Source of the DNA: a virus
Direction: 5' to 3' (one strand)
Length of the DNA: 64,000 nt
Virus record (IMG/VR): IMGVR_UViG_3300042516_004811
Location: 87,108-151,107 of that record
Shown here: positions 32,245-40,784 of the stretch, one piece after another
Position numbering within the stretch: the first letter of the stretch is position 1
How the letters are laid out: each line of letters opens with the position of its first letter
The notes under the pieces: generated by a model
Seen by the model: the letters and a program-made list of their open reading frames with translations, nothing else
The model's database searches: none
What the model was told of the DNA's origin: nothing
Made by a program: the position numbers and the translations under genes

Positions 32245-34332
32245 TTAAACAGTTTGGGCGTAATTCCAGGTACTTCTGGCAACATCCATAGCAATTTCAG
32301 CCTGTTCTTTGGCAAAAAAGTTGGTGTACATGTCGACAATTCCCTCACGAATCATCGACGCTCTACTATCTCCGTCAATGAGATTAAGGCTGTCAATGTA
32401 GAGGCGCTGTATTTCATTGACGTTCTCCCTGTTGAGTGACTTAATTACACCAACCTGAGAGTCAACGGTCTTTACCGTGTCAAGTTTTGGCAGGCTCTTT
32501 ACTTTGATTCCGTTAGCTTCGCCAAATTCTTTTCTAGCATCGTGAGAGTCGCGAATAATCGCAGAAAGAATTGGCTTAATGTCCTCTTCCATCTGTCTAT
32601 CCCAAGTATCGATAGCTAGAACTGCGTCCACCTCAAGGGTTCCAGCAGATAGGGCCTTTCTGGCCTTCATTCCAGTCACCTTCTCAAGAACGACCCTTTG
32701 CTGTCTTTCTATGACGCGCTCAATGCTTCTTGAAAGAATTTCGGCCCATCTTTCGATAGCCATCTCCGACTTGTCTTCGAAGTAAGAGTCATTTTTTTCT
32801 TCTATTTCATCTTCTTCAGTCTTTGTTTCAACTAGAGAAGCGTCTGCGCCAGCCATCGTCATTCCGGGTACTGGGGGCGGCGGAGTTACTGGTGGTGCGG
32901 CCTCGGCCGGAACGGTTGTTTGGGCCAACTCGCCCGCACCAGCTGCTTCAGCCATCGCTCCCTGCATTGTGTTTGGGTCAAGGGGTACTGGTGCCCCAGG
33001 AGGCATTGGGGCACCCGGCATTGGTGGCATTCCAGGCATTCCAGGCATTCCAGGCATTCCAGGTGCGCCGGGGACCTGTGCTGCGTTCTCCTCCATCTTC
33101 TTCTTGGTGTTGGCAATCGGAATGAGGTTCGGGTTTGCTAATAGTGAGTCAGCAAGGTCGGCTTCAACTTCCTTGCGTGACGAGCCAGTTCTGTACTCGT
33201 TTGCCGAAATCAGGCCGCCCTGGAACTCCTGGAGGAGGTATCTGTCTCGCTCTTGCTTGTAAAGCATAAGGATGGGGACTTCCGAAGTGTCGAAGTCGAC
33301 GTAGTACTTATCATCCAGTTCATCAAGCGCGCGAGCAATTGGCTCTAGGTGAGGAAGCATTGTTTCCATCCAGAAAACGCGAATTTCCTCTGCTGCGTTA
33401 CTAAATGTTCTTCCAGCAGCATTTCCGATGACCGACTCGGGAACACCAAACGCAGAAAGGATTTCCTCCTTGGTGACCTGACGCATCTGAATATATGCGG
33501 CATCTCTTGGGGAGGCCGAGGTGTCGACGTAATCAACTCCGTCATCTGCCGCAATTACCGTTGTGTGGCCAGTCTTCGCGAGGTTCCCACGAAATCTAGA
33601 CTTCAACTCTTCCTTGTCGTCTTCGTCGATTTCTCCACGAACAACAAGGAGTCCGCCTGGTCTACCGTCATTAAGGAGGTAGTTGCGGTTATAAAGCTTG
33701 GCAAGGTTTTCAATTTCTATCGCAACACCGGCTGCTTCCAGCGGGGTCAGGGACAAGTATGGGTCGAGTGGGTGTGGTCGCCTAATCCAGCAGACATCTT
33801 CTGGTTTTAGGAATTTCTTCTCACCATAAGGCATCATCACTTCGTAGCCCTTGACGAAAGTCTTGGGGTCTGGAATTGGCGCAGTTGATTGCGGTGGAAG
33901 AAGGTTCAGAGCAATTATTCCGCCGTCTCGACCACGGATTTTCTCGATAAAAACACCGCGAGTACCGAGAAGCAACTGAGCCGAAAGCCGGTAACGGAAG
34001 ATAAACGAGTTCTCCCCAAGGTTGGCACGATTGTTAAGAATCTCCAAAAGATTGGACCTGTTTGCTTCGCGCCCAACAACAATCTCACCCATATTGGAGT
34101 TGTCTTTGCGGAGAATTATTGGAAGTCTCGCCTGGTTCCCGGAAATAGCGTCAATACAGCGATTAACCCACGTAATTTTGGACATGCCCTCGCGGTATGC
34201 GCGCTCAATGTCCCACGAGTCCCTATAGGACTTGCCAACGAACGATGGATTGCTTGAAATAGGCAACCCGTAGCCGAGCTGCTTAGCCTGAGGTCCATCA
34301 AGGGACTTGTTTTGTCTTGAGTTCCACGCCAT
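32245..34332 (-). CDS. Portal protein with collagen-like insert and long C-terminal extension
   Basis: 695 residues. Residues 1-395 match HK97-type portals: W-V-N-R-C-I-D-A-I-S, P-P-Q-S-T-A-P-I-P-D, W-I-R-R-P-H-P-L-D-P, L-L-N-D-G-R-P-G-G-L-L and I-L-S-A-F-G-V-P-E-S-V-I-G-N. The portal dodecamer forms the DNA entry/exit vertex and docks terminase. About residues 417-447 form a collagen-like G-M-P / G-A-P run, followed by an Ala/Pro-rich linker. A charged helical domain of some 190 residues ends the protein. The extension is beyond the normal length of the family (about 400-500) and may be an internal head component. No convincing ribosome site is seen. Confidence 0.92.
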   Translation of the reverse strand: MAWNSRQNKSLDGPQAKQLGYGLPISSNPSFVGKSYRDSWDIERAYREGMSKITWVNRCIDAISGNQARLPIILRKDNSNMGEIVVGREANRSNLLEILNNRANLGENSFIFRYRLSAQLLLGTRGVFIEKIRGRDGGIIALNLLPPQSTAPIPDPKTFVKGYEVMMPYGEKKFLKPEDVCWIRRPHPLDPYLSLTPLEAAGVAIEIENLAKLYNRNYLLNDGRPGGLLVVRGEIDEDDKEELKSRFRGNLAKTGHTTVIAADDGVDYVDTSASPRDAAYIQMRQVTKEEILSAFGVPESVIGNAAGRTFSNAAEEIRVFWMETMLPHLEPIARALDELDDKYYVDFDTSEVPILMLYKQERDRYLLQEFQGGLISANEYRTGSSRKEVEADLADSLLANPNLIPIANTKKKMEENAAQVPGAPGMPGMPGMPGMPPMPGAPMPPGAPVPLDPNTMQGAMAEAAGAGELAQTTVPAEAAPPVTPPPPVPGMTMAGADASLVETKTEEDEIEEKNDSYFEDKSEMAIERWAEILSRSIERVIERQQRVVLEKVTGMKARKALSAGTLEVDAVLAIDTWDRQMEEDIKPILSAIIRDSHDARKEFGEANGIKVKSLPKLDTVKTVDSQVGVIKSLNRENVNEIQRLYIDSLNLIDGDSRASMIREGIVDMYTNFFAKEQAEIAMDVARSTWNYAQTV
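33019..33066. repeat. 9-bp tandem repeats coding collagen-like GMP triplets in the portal
   Basis: GGCATTCCA-type units (plus strand) repeat about five times with one variant, giving P-G-M-P-G-M-P-G-M-P. Nearly identical codons imply recent slippage expansion; copy number is likely variable. Confidence 0.8.
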
Positions 34333-34339
34333 GATTTAT

Positions 34340-34585
34340 CTACTCAGCACCCAGCAAAAATCCGAAAACGCCACATGAAACCCCAGCCACAATCCACCCA
34401 GCGGGGAAGAAAATCATTCCCGCTCCAATACTGGTCAATATTATAAAGCAAAGCATGAATATATTGGCGAACGTGCCTCTGTTGAGTGCCGTTCTGACCC
34501 TTATTCTTGCCACTCTAAGCCTTGAGCGGGTGTTCGCCATGGTAACTCTGAGGCGCTTCTTAATATTTGTCTTGGGTTTTGGCAT
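34340..34585 (-). CDS. Small basic membrane protein at head of structural block
   Basis: 81 residues from ATG at 34585 (another ATG at 34606 adds seven). The first 38 residues contain many K and R; then two hydrophobic segments, about residues 39-60 (NIFMLCFIILTSIGAGMIFF) and 63-80 (GWIVAGVSCGVFGFLL), predict a hairpin in the membrane with both ends inside. Size and topology resemble a holin, but there is no lysis gene beside it, and it precedes the portal gene by 7 bases. It is divergent from the terminase gene. Function not assigned. Confidence 0.6.
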   Translation of the reverse strand: MPKPKTNIKKRLRVTMANTRSRLRVARIRVRTALNRGTFANIFMLCFIILTSIGAGMIFFPAGWIVAGVSCGVFGFLLGAE

Positions 34586-34647
34586 ATAACATACAGTAGC
34601 GCACAAAATTGCTCGCCGTGGCGGAAAGAGTGCAGGAAGAATTGATT

Positions 34648-35961
34648 ATGGCTCAAAAACCAAACTGGGAAGAAGTTCTTGAATACTTAACCCCTAAAGA
34701 AACTCCGTTTTGTCCAGAAGAACCCTCCATAAACCAAAAAGTCTTCTTGAGGACAAACGCAATCGAGGCCCTTTTTGGTGGCGCAGCAGGCGGTGGCAAG
34801 TCCTCGGCTTTGCTAATGGCCGCCCTGCAGTATGTCGACATTCCTGGATATTCAGCCATTCTCTTCCGTCGTACTTTTGCCGACCTCTCCCTTCCTGGCG
34901 CCCTGATGGACCGTTTTAAATCTTGGATGTCCAACTACGACGACATTCACTGGAACAGCAATACTTTTATTGCGACATTTCCTTCTGGGGCGAGAATTTC
35001 TTTTGGTTACCTAAACAATCAGAATGACTACCTTCGCTACAAGGGTTCAGAATTTCAGTTCATTGGCATGGACGAAGTTACAGAAATCCGCGAATCTGAC
35101 TACCGATACATGTTCTCCCGTTTGCGTCGTCCCGCGAATGGTCCCGTGTCCCAAATACCCCTCAGAATGAGAGCGGCATCAAACCCCGCTCCCAACTGGG
35201 TTAGACAGAGATTTATTGTTGAAGGAAGGAAAGAGGGAAGAATTTTCGTTCCTTCACGACTTACCGACAACCCTGGAATTGACGCCGATTCTTATCGACA
35301 GTCGTTGTCTGCCCTTGACCCTGTTGAGCGTCGCAGGCTTGAGGAAGGCGACTGGTGGTCGACAACTCTTGGTACCCTATTTGACAGAACCGGTTTTGTA
35401 ATAATCGACGGAAGCGAGATTCCGAATATCACCAGTTCGGCACGGGTTGTCAGATACTGGGACTTGGCAGCGACCGAGCCATCCGCGTCAAATCCCGACC
35501 CGGACTGGACGGTTGGTACTTTGATGATGTTCGACGGTGGCATTGCTTACGTGCTCGATGTTAGAAGAGCTCGTGTTCGTGGCGAGAAGGTTGAAGAGCT
35601 AATGGCCCAGACAGCCTCGGAGGATGGTCATGGCGTTCCAATCAGAATGGAACAGGAACCTGGTTCATCGGGTAAGGCACTGGTTGACCAGTTCGCTAGA
35701 TATGTAGTTCCAGGATACGACTTTGGCGCGATGAAGCCCACGGGGGACAAAGTTACGAGAGCGCGCCCATTCGCTGCAGCCGTTGCCAATGGGAATGTGA
35801 GATTAGTCCGTGGGGCATGGCTAACAAACTGGCTTGACGAGTTTTCATCGTTTCCAGAAGCAACCAATCATGATGACCAGGTTGACTCTGCCGTTGGGGC
35901 TTTTACATATTTGACCGGACTGGGGTTGCCCCAGAGAAAACGGGTACATATACTCCTCTAA
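34648..35961 (+). CDS. terL: Terminase large subunit
   Basis: 437 residues from ATG at 34648, chosen because AGGAAGA lies 7 bases upstream; the frame opens earlier at a TTG (34609). The ATPase has Walker A G-G-A-A-G-G-G-K-S (K51) and Walker B F-I-G-M-D-E (D142, E143). The nuclease half has R-Y-W-D-L-A-A-T, then E-Q-E-P-G-S-S-G-K and finally H-D-D-Q-V-D-S-A, giving the acidic residues of the RNase H-like fold. It pumps DNA into the prohead through the portal and cuts it. No small subunit gene is recognised nearby. It begins the plus-strand block, divergent from portal. Confidence 0.95.
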   Translation: MAQKPNWEEVLEYLTPKETPFCPEEPSINQKVFLRTNAIEALFGGAAGGGKSSALLMAALQYVDIPGYSAILFRRTFADLSLPGALMDRFKSWMSNYDDIHWNSNTFIATFPSGARISFGYLNNQNDYLRYKGSEFQFIGMDEVTEIRESDYRYMFSRLRRPANGPVSQIPLRMRAASNPAPNWVRQRFIVEGRKEGRIFVPSRLTDNPGIDADSYRQSLSALDPVERRRLEEGDWWSTTLGTLFDRTGFVIIDGSEIPNITSSARVVRYWDLAATEPSASNPDPDWTVGTLMMFDGGIAYVLDVRRARVRGEKVEELMAQTASEDGHGVPIRMEQEPGSSGKALVDQFARYVVPGYDFGAMKPTGDKVTRARPFAAAVANGNVRLVRGAWLTNWLDEFSSFPEATNHDDQVDSAVGAFTYLTGLGLPQRKRVHILL

Positions 35962-35988
35962 GCCACCTACTTGCTAAGGGGATTATTA

Positions 35989-36486
35989 ATGTCATTAGAA
36001 AAACTTGCCGAGATAAAAGAACTTATTACAAAACTTGAGTTCGATATCGATGCATTCGTTTCATCTGAGCCATCCATGGATGAGGCTTGTTCAGCCCTAG
36101 TTGAAATGAACATCCTCAAGAGGGATATCTCATATGTGTATGACCATCTGTCTAGGGCAGTCTCTAGAATTATGGGAGAGACAGAAAATATTTCGCTCCC
36201 CGATGGCTCAACTATTGAGAAGAAATCCTCGTACGACAGAAAGGGTTGGGACCACAAGGCTCTTGCCTCCGTCGTTGCCCAAAAAGTTGTTCAGATGTCG
36301 GTTGATATGGATACTGGTGAAGTCATCAAGTCTCCACAGGAAATAGCTGCAGAAATGTTGACCTACTGTGCTCCCTCTTACTGGAGAATCAAGGAACTAA
36401 ATAAACTCGGCGTTAATGCCGACAACTACTGCGAAGTTGGCGAACTGCGCACTAGCATCATCGTGCGTAAACCAAAGGAAATCTGA
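35989..36486 (+). CDS. Phage protein upstream of Rad52-like gene, function unknown
   Basis: 165 residues from ATG at 35989, preceded by AAGGGGA. Residues 1-75 are acidic and helical, probably coiled (KLAEIKELITKLEFDIDAF). The second half holds H-K-A-L-A-S-V-V-A-Q-K-V and Y-C-A-P-S-Y-W-R-I-K-E-L-N-K-L-G, reminiscent of small proteins found beside recombinases in actinophages. It lies between terminase and the annealing protein and ends 10 bases before the next ATG. Role in recombination is inferred from position only. Confidence 0.7.
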   Translation: MSLEKLAEIKELITKLEFDIDAFVSSEPSMDEACSALVEMNILKRDISYVYDHLSRAVSRIMGETENISLPDGSTIEKKSSYDRKGWDHKALASVVAQKVVQMSVDMDTGEVIKSPQEIAAEMLTYCAPSYWRIKELNKLGVNADNYCEVGELRTSIIVRKPKEI

Positions 36487-36496
36487 GGCATTGAAC

Positions 36497-37180
36497 ATGG
36501 AAAACTCTTCCGAACTTTACAACCACCTAGCGGAGCCATTTCCGCAGGAGATGGAGAAGGTAATTGTCAAGAGCGGCGTGGAGCTGGTCTACCTGCCTGT
36601 TAGCGAGGTAATCAACCGGCTCAATCGCGTCATTGGCGTAGATAACTGGTCCTTTGAAATTATCTCTGTCAATAGAGACACGATTGACCAGGATGAAATC
36701 ATCGCCCACGTAAGCCTTACTGCGCTCATCGGTGACAAGACCGTTGTCAAGCACGGATTTGGTGGAATTAGTGTGAAGCGTTCAAAGAAGGACGGCCGAC
36801 CCGTTGACCTTGGAAATGACTTTAAGGGTGCAGTTTCTGATGCGTTGAAAAAGGCTGCACAGAATCTTGGTATCGGCCTATATCTTGCTCGTTCCGCTGA
36901 TGCTCTTGATATTGAAGAGGCAATGCAGGCTACGGAAAGTTCTTCCGCTCCACAGCAGGCAGTGGACCCAGAGATTGAATCACGCTGGGATAACTTCATC
37001 ACTGTAACGAAACTCCTCACAAAAGAACAAAAAGACGAACTGAATGCATTCTGGGAGACACATTCTTCAGGTCGGCCCAAGCCAACAAAAACAACAGCGA
37101 CGATTGAAGATATTGATGCCCTGGTTGTCAAGGCCATGGCTTTGTCGTTCGGCGCTACTCCGGTGAAGAATGATGAGTGA
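36497..37180 (+). CDS. Rad52-like single-strand DNA annealing protein
   Basis: 227 residues from ATG at 36497, with GAGG 8 bases upstream. The core follows the Rad52/22 pattern: L-A-E-P-F-P near the start, Y-L-P-V-S-E-V-I-N-R-L-N-R-V-I-G-V-D-N-W-S-F, a beta section, then F-K-G-A-V-S-D-A-L-K-K-A-A-Q-N-L-G-I-G-L-Y-L. The family forms rings that anneal complementary strands in phage recombination. The C-terminal 70 residues are a separate acidic helical tail that may bind the partner nuclease or SSB. The end overlaps the start of the Fe-S nuclease gene, a typical annealase-nuclease pairing. Confidence 0.85.
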   Translation: MENSSELYNHLAEPFPQEMEKVIVKSGVELVYLPVSEVINRLNRVIGVDNWSFEIISVNRDTIDQDEIIAHVSLTALIGDKTVVKHGFGGISVKRSKKDGRPVDLGNDFKGAVSDALKKAAQNLGIGLYLARSADALDIEEAMQATESSSAPQQAVDPEIESRWDNFITVTKLLTKEQKDELNAFWETHSSGRPKPTKTTATIEDIDALVVKAMALSFGATPVKNDE

Positions 37181-37943
37181 GCCAATTCTGGTAGCACCAG
37201 ACAGGCTTTCCCCTTCGTCAATCTCCACTTTTCGCCAGTGTCCACTGAAGTTTAAGTACAGCAAAATCGATGGCTTACCCGATGCGCCGACAGACGCGAC
37301 TGTTCTCGGTAATTTCGTTCATGAAGTTCTTGAAACAATGTATGCACTGCCCCCCGAGCAGAGAACGCAGGAAACGGCAAAAGCACTAGCTAGACAGTTG
37401 TGGACTGAATCCTGGGGAGAGAAGGCGGCAGGTCTTATTCATTCTGAAAAGGAACTGAACTTTTTTAGATGGACAGCATGGTGGTGTATAGAGAACCTCT
37501 GGAGACTTGAGGACCCGCTGAATACGACCCCATGGGCAATAGAGGAGCATGTTGAGGGTGTTGTTGGCGGCATTCGTCTCCATGGCTACATCGACCGTCT
37601 TTTCTACGAGAATGGCGTCGCCAAAATATCCGACTACAAGACCGGCAAAACACCAAAACCCAAGTACATGGGGGATAAGTTCTTCCAGTTGATTATCTAT
37701 AGTCAACTATTGGAGAGCATTGATATTGTTCCAGAATCAATGTCACTAGAGCTCCTCTACCTCAAGGATGGCGTTAGGTTTGAAAAAGTCGTTTCACCAG
37801 AAGATGTTCAAGAAGTCATCGAGGTGATTCAAGAGGTCCGAGAAGGAATAGATTCACGCTGCAGAAGCGGTGAGTTTGAGCCAAATAAATCAATTCTTTG
37901 CAATTGGTGTGGATATAAAAGGATTTGCCCAGCATGGCAGTAA
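37170..37943 (+). CDS. PD-(D/E)XK nuclease with iron-sulphur cluster, Cas4/RecB-like
   Basis: 257 residues. C24 (F-R-Q-C-P-L-K-F) and C244, C247, C253 (C-N-W-C-G-Y-K-R-I-C) form the 4Fe-4S set of the Cas4/AddB-type fold. Catalytic elements are H51 (G-N-F-V-H-E), an upstream acidic residue in G-Y-I-D-R-L, and the D-Y-K-T-G-K signature. The family are exonucleases or end-processing nucleases; paired with the preceding Rad52-like protein it would make a phage recombination system. Start codon ATG-ATG overlaps the stop of the previous gene by 11 bases, indicating coupled translation. Confidence 0.9.
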   Translation: MMSEPILVAPDRLSPSSISTFRQCPLKFKYSKIDGLPDAPTDATVLGNFVHEVLETMYALPPEQRTQETAKALARQLWTESWGEKAAGLIHSEKELNFFRWTAWWCIENLWRLEDPLNTTPWAIEEHVEGVVGGIRLHGYIDRLFYENGVAKISDYKTGKTPKPKYMGDKFFQLIIYSQLLESIDIVPESMSLELLYLKDGVRFEKVVSPEDVQEVIEVIQEVREGIDSRCRSGEFEPNKSILCNWCGYKRICPAWQ

Positions 37944-38497
37944 GAGGAAAAACAATAAAACCGCAGGCTTTAATACCTGCTATGTTCATCGATATGAACG
38001 ATGACGCTTTTGCAAGGATGGTTGCAGAGGAGGTTAAGAATAAAATCTCCCCTGTTCACAAACAGGAGTTGATGAAAGAAGATAATTGGGAGCGCTGGAG
38101 AGAAGCGCTTATTGCTCTTTCAGAAAATCTTCAACGTCAGATTGAAAGCATTGAAGCAGATGCAATCTCTGACGAGAGGCGCTATGCGTCCCTGGGCAAG
38201 ACCGGAACAAGACTTGCTCGCGAGTCAAATAGCTACTACGACACAAAGGCCACAAGAGTTCGTAGATTTAAGTTTCATGTAGATAAGAGACTCGACGAAG
38301 TTTGCGTGATGATTGATACTGGCGATGTCATTAATTCTGACGGATGGGACCAGGTTGAGTTCTATCGAAAAGCCATAATTGAGCATCGTAATCTGATGAG
38401 ACAGTTTGACCTTGAGGACACTTCTATCGATAGAGCTCTATGGGATACTCTGGATAACCAGTGGAACTTTGATTCCGTAAATAACGACAACCTATAG
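37934..38497 (+). CDS. Helical phage protein, function unknown
   Basis: 187 residues from ATG at 37934, overlapping the nuclease stop by 10 bases, with an AAGG ribosome site. It is almost all helix and charged: A-R-M-V-A-E-E-V-K-N-K near the start, W-E-R-W-R-E-A-L-I-A-L-S in the middle, and a basic A-T-R-V-R-R-F-K-F-H segment. No cysteines arranged as a metal site. Position suggests participation with the nuclease and HNH protein, but nothing in the sequence identifies it. Confidence 0.65.
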   Translation: MAVRGKTIKPQALIPAMFIDMNDDAFARMVAEEVKNKISPVHKQELMKEDNWERWREALIALSENLQRQIESIEADAISDERRYASLGKTGTRLARESNSYYDTKATRVRRFKFHVDKRLDEVCVMIDTGDVINSDGWDQVEFYRKAIIEHRNLMRQFDLEDTSIDRALWDTLDNQWNFDSVNNDNL

Positions 38498-38508
38498 GTG
38501 GTAACGCC

Positions 38509-38928
38509 GTGGCGCTACAGAGAAAAAAACCGCTACAGCAGAAAACGCCACTAAAAGCAAAAAAACAACTACAGTCAAAAACTGGCCTAAAACAGAATAA
38601 ACCCATAAATCGTTCTTCTAAAAAAATTGCTCACAGAAGCAAGAAGATGGAAGATAAGTACGTTGACAGGCGGAAGTTTGTCAAAAAAATACTTTCGGAA
38701 AGACCATTTTGTCAGGCCTGTCCAGTTTTTGCCGAACATGATGCTAGGGCAGTTTTTTGGGTAAACCAGAGCACCGATGTTCATGAATTAGTCAGACGTT
38801 CACAGGGTGGCTCGATACTTGACGAAGAAAATGTACTCGCAGTTTGCAGGCCGTGCCACACACGCATAGGTGAATATCCTGAGTTGTCTTTTAATTTAGG
38901 ATTAGCAAAACACTCCTGGGAAAAGTAG
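38509..38928 (+). CDS. HNH-type endonuclease domain protein
   Basis: 139 residues from a GTG start with a TAGGTGG site upstream. The first 60 residues are strongly basic (multiple QKTPLKAKK-like segments). The HNH region contains C68-Q-A-C71, D90-V-H92-E, N108 and C113-R-P-C116-H117, giving a zinc-stabilised beta-beta-alpha-metal fold. Such phage proteins nick or cut DNA, often acting in packaging or recombination; here the context is a recombination operon and the terminase is 2.5 kb away. It is the last gene before a strong terminator. Confidence 0.8.
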   Translation: MALQRKKPLQQKTPLKAKKQLQSKTGLKQNKPINRSSKKIAHRSKKMEDKYVDRRKFVKKILSERPFCQACPVFAEHDARAVFWVNQSTDVHELVRRSQGGSILDEENVLAVCRPCHTRIGEYPELSFNLGLAKHSWEK

Positions 38929-38959
38929 TACACTGTAATCACCTTAGGACCGTTATAGG

Positions 38960-39002
38960 CGCAGAAGTAGGGAGATAAAGCCTCCCTACTTCTGCGTTTT
39001 TT
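38960..39002 (+). terminator. Intrinsic terminator after the recombination operon
   Basis: CGCAGAAGTAGGGAG (38960-38974) pairs perfectly with CTCCCTACTTCTGCG (38982-38996) over 15 bp with a 7-base loop, followed by TTTTTTG. Textbook rho-independent terminator, 31 bases after the HNH stop. Confidence 0.95.
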
Positions 39003-39004
39003 GT

Positions 39005-39017
39005 TATAGTCGAAACT
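39005..39017 (+). promoter_or_regulatory. Candidate -10 box for the RuvC-like gene
   Basis: TATAGT (39005-39010) ends 7 bases before the ATG at 39018, directly after the terminator's T-run, and no Shine-Dalgarno sequence intervenes. The -35 position falls in the terminator stem and does not match consensus. Confidence 0.45.
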
Positions 39018-39554
39018 ATGCGGCTCGTTGGTCTTGATTTATCACTTACATCAACGGGTGTTTCAATTAATGGCAGTACGCATGTCATCGCGGTCAAAGA
39101 GAGAGGGCCAGAACGCCTCTCTATCGTGAGCAGACAAATAGCTGATATTTGTTTATCTGAGAGAATTGATTGCGCCCTCATAGAGGGGTATTCATTTTCC
39201 TCAAGGAATTCCCAAGCACACAGTATTGGTGAGCTTGGTGGATGTGTGAGAATGAGACTCTGGGAGAACCAAATACCCTTTGTAGACATCCCACCAACAT
39301 GCAGGGCTAAGTTTGCTACCGGAAAAGGAAACGCAAGCAAGGGTGAGGTAATTTCAGCGATATCAGCAAAAACTGGAAAAGTATTCTCCGGTGCTGGTGG
39401 AAACGATGAGTGCGACGCTTGGGTGCTTGAGCAGATGGGAATCGCCTATTTAGGTAACTCGGAGTGGGATTGGACAAGGGAACAATTATTAGCCTTGGCC
39501 AAAGTAGACTGGACCGCAATTGACAACATTGAAAACGATAAGACAAATTTGTGA
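39018..39554 (+). CDS. ruvC: RuvC-like Holliday junction resolvase
   Basis: 178 residues with the RNase H-like RuvC fold: D7 in G-L-D-L-S-L-T-S-T-G, E56 in C-A-L-I-E-G-Y, and D130 and D133 in G-N-D-E-C-D-A-W. These four acidic residues would bind the catalytic metals. The enzyme resolves four-way junctions before packaging. It opens a new transcription unit after the terminator, probably from a start-proximal -10 box. The C-terminal 30 residues are phage-specific. Length is close to the bacterial family. Confidence 0.9.
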   Translation: MRLVGLDLSLTSTGVSINGSTHVIAVKERGPERLSIVSRQIADICLSERIDCALIEGYSFSSRNSQAHSIGELGGCVRMRLWENQIPFVDIPPTCRAKFATGKGNASKGEVISAISAKTGKVFSGAGGNDECDAWVLEQMGIAYLGNSEWDWTREQLLALAKVDWTAIDNIENDKTNL

Positions 39555-39564
39555 GGATTAATAA

Positions 39565-39900
39565 ATGAGAACTACACCTATTAGCCAGATAGAAATTGAG
39601 CAGGAATTGATTCGACTGGTGAATAGATTAGAGAACGAGACGGAGCAGTTTGAAACAGTCGCCATGGATATGGCTAAAAAGGAAGCTCTTTATAAGTCTA
39701 ATTGGGCCAAAGAGTACATATCAGCAAAGGGCTCAATCAAAGAACGAGAAGCATGGGCAGACTACAAGCTTGACCAGCAGCTTTTCGAATACAAGTGCGC
39801 TGAGGCCCTAGTCAAAGCAAAGCGCGAAGTTCTTCTTTCAATCAGGTCATCAATTGATGCTATTCGCACACTTAATGCAAACGTTAGAACACAGGTCTGA
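39565..39900 (+). CDS. Small coiled-coil protein, function unknown
   Basis: 111 residues, nearly all helix. It starts I-E-I-E-Q-E-L-I-R-L-V-N-R-L-E-N-E, a heptad-like pattern, and continues through basic and acidic helices to the end. No catalytic residues. It stands between the RuvC-like gene and a ParB-like gene, with 10 and 1 bases of spacing, and has a GAGGA ribosome site. A structural partner for the resolvase or ParB protein is possible but only by position. Confidence 0.7.
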   Translation: MRTTPISQIEIEQELIRLVNRLENETEQFETVAMDMAKKEALYKSNWAKEYISAKGSIKEREAWADYKLDQQLFEYKCAEALVKAKREVLLSIRSSIDAIRTLNANVRTQV

Positions 39901-39901
39901 C

Positions 39902-40780
39902 ATGTCGAATGGAATACATGAGTCACTCAGCGAGCTTGCTGTAGACATAAATACTCTTTCACCACTAGACGGAAACCCGCGTCGTGGAAATGTTGAGGCA
40001 ATCATGGCCTCGTACCGTGAATTCGGACAAATTAAACCAATAGTTATTCGACCAAACTCGGATGGTACTGCAACCGTTATCGCTGGCAACCACCAGCTAG
40101 AGGCAGCAAAGAGACTTGGTTGGGACAAGATTGCTGCTGTCGCATACGACGTCGACGACAGAAAGGCAATTGCCTTCGCTCTTGCTGACAATAGGACAAT
40201 GGAGCTCGGATACACAGAGCCGGAACTTCTTGGGGAAGCGATACTGGAGTTGTCTGACTTTTACCCAGAACTCATGGAGGGTCTCGGTTGGGATGAGTTT
40301 GCTGCTGCGGAAATAGAGCAGAAGATAATCCGTCAGGATAATCAGATTGTTGAACCAGGCTCGGGATTCATGCCGCCAGTTATTGTTTCTAACGGAAGCA
40401 ATGGATTCGACAGGATAGACGATGATGATGAAGAAGAGTACGAAGATGCTCTATCGCCTCAAGGTTTAACAACACCAACACAGCCATCGCCGTCAATTGA
40501 CAGAAACGCAGTGTCAATCACTACGACGGAAGATGGACAACAGAGGATTAGCGCACGACCCGGTGTTGACCAGGATGATGCTGTGGTTAGGGGTTCAACA
40601 ACTGTTACACCAGGCTCTGCGCCTCAAGCGATAGTTCAGTACACGCTTGTTTTTGATAACCACGAGCAGCAGAGACGCTGGTACGACTTCATTAAGTGGC
40701 TCAGAAGTGACCCAGCAGTGGTTGGCGTAACAACCGCTGAAAGACTAATGGACTTCATCGGTCAACACACGGAAATATAA
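39902..40780 (+). CDS. ParB-like nuclease/NTPase-domain protein (first of two)
   Basis: 292 residues from ATG at 39902, one base after the previous stop. Residues 12-105 form the ParB/Srx fold: L-D-G-N-P-R-R-G-N, a Y-R-E-F-G-Q-I-K-P-I-V-I strand, and A-G-N-H-Q-L-E-A-A-K-R-L-G-W. The ADNRTMELG segment follows. After residue 130 there is a long Asp/Glu, Pro and Thr-rich linker and a small C-terminal domain (Y-T-L-V-F-D-N-H-E-Q-Q-R-R-W-Y-D-F). In phages, proteins of this kind act with modification or sulphur-transfer enzymes rather than in plasmid partition. The PAPS-reductase-like gene follows after a tiny ORF. Confidence 0.85.
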   Translation: MSNGIHESLSELAVDINTLSPLDGNPRRGNVEAIMASYREFGQIKPIVIRPNSDGTATVIAGNHQLEAAKRLGWDKIAAVAYDVDDRKAIAFALADNRTMELGYTEPELLGEAILELSDFYPELMEGLGWDEFAAAEIEQKIIRQDNQIVEPGSGFMPPVIVSNGSNGFDRIDDDDEEEYEDALSPQGLTTPTQPSPSIDRNAVSITTTEDGQQRISARPGVDQDDAVVRGSTTVTPGSAPQAIVQYTLVFDNHEQQRRWYDFIKWLRSDPAVVGVTTAERLMDFIGQHTEI

Positions 40781-40784
40781 CAGC

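Noticed and set aside
34340-34585. Holin call for the small membrane protein
   Set aside because: Two-segment topology fits, but it leads the head operon rather than a lysis cassette and the peptidase gene is 29 kb away; left unassigned.
34609-34647. TTG start at 34609 for terminase
   Set aside because: A well-placed AGGAAGA points to the ATG at 34648, and the added residues are unlike terminase N-termini.
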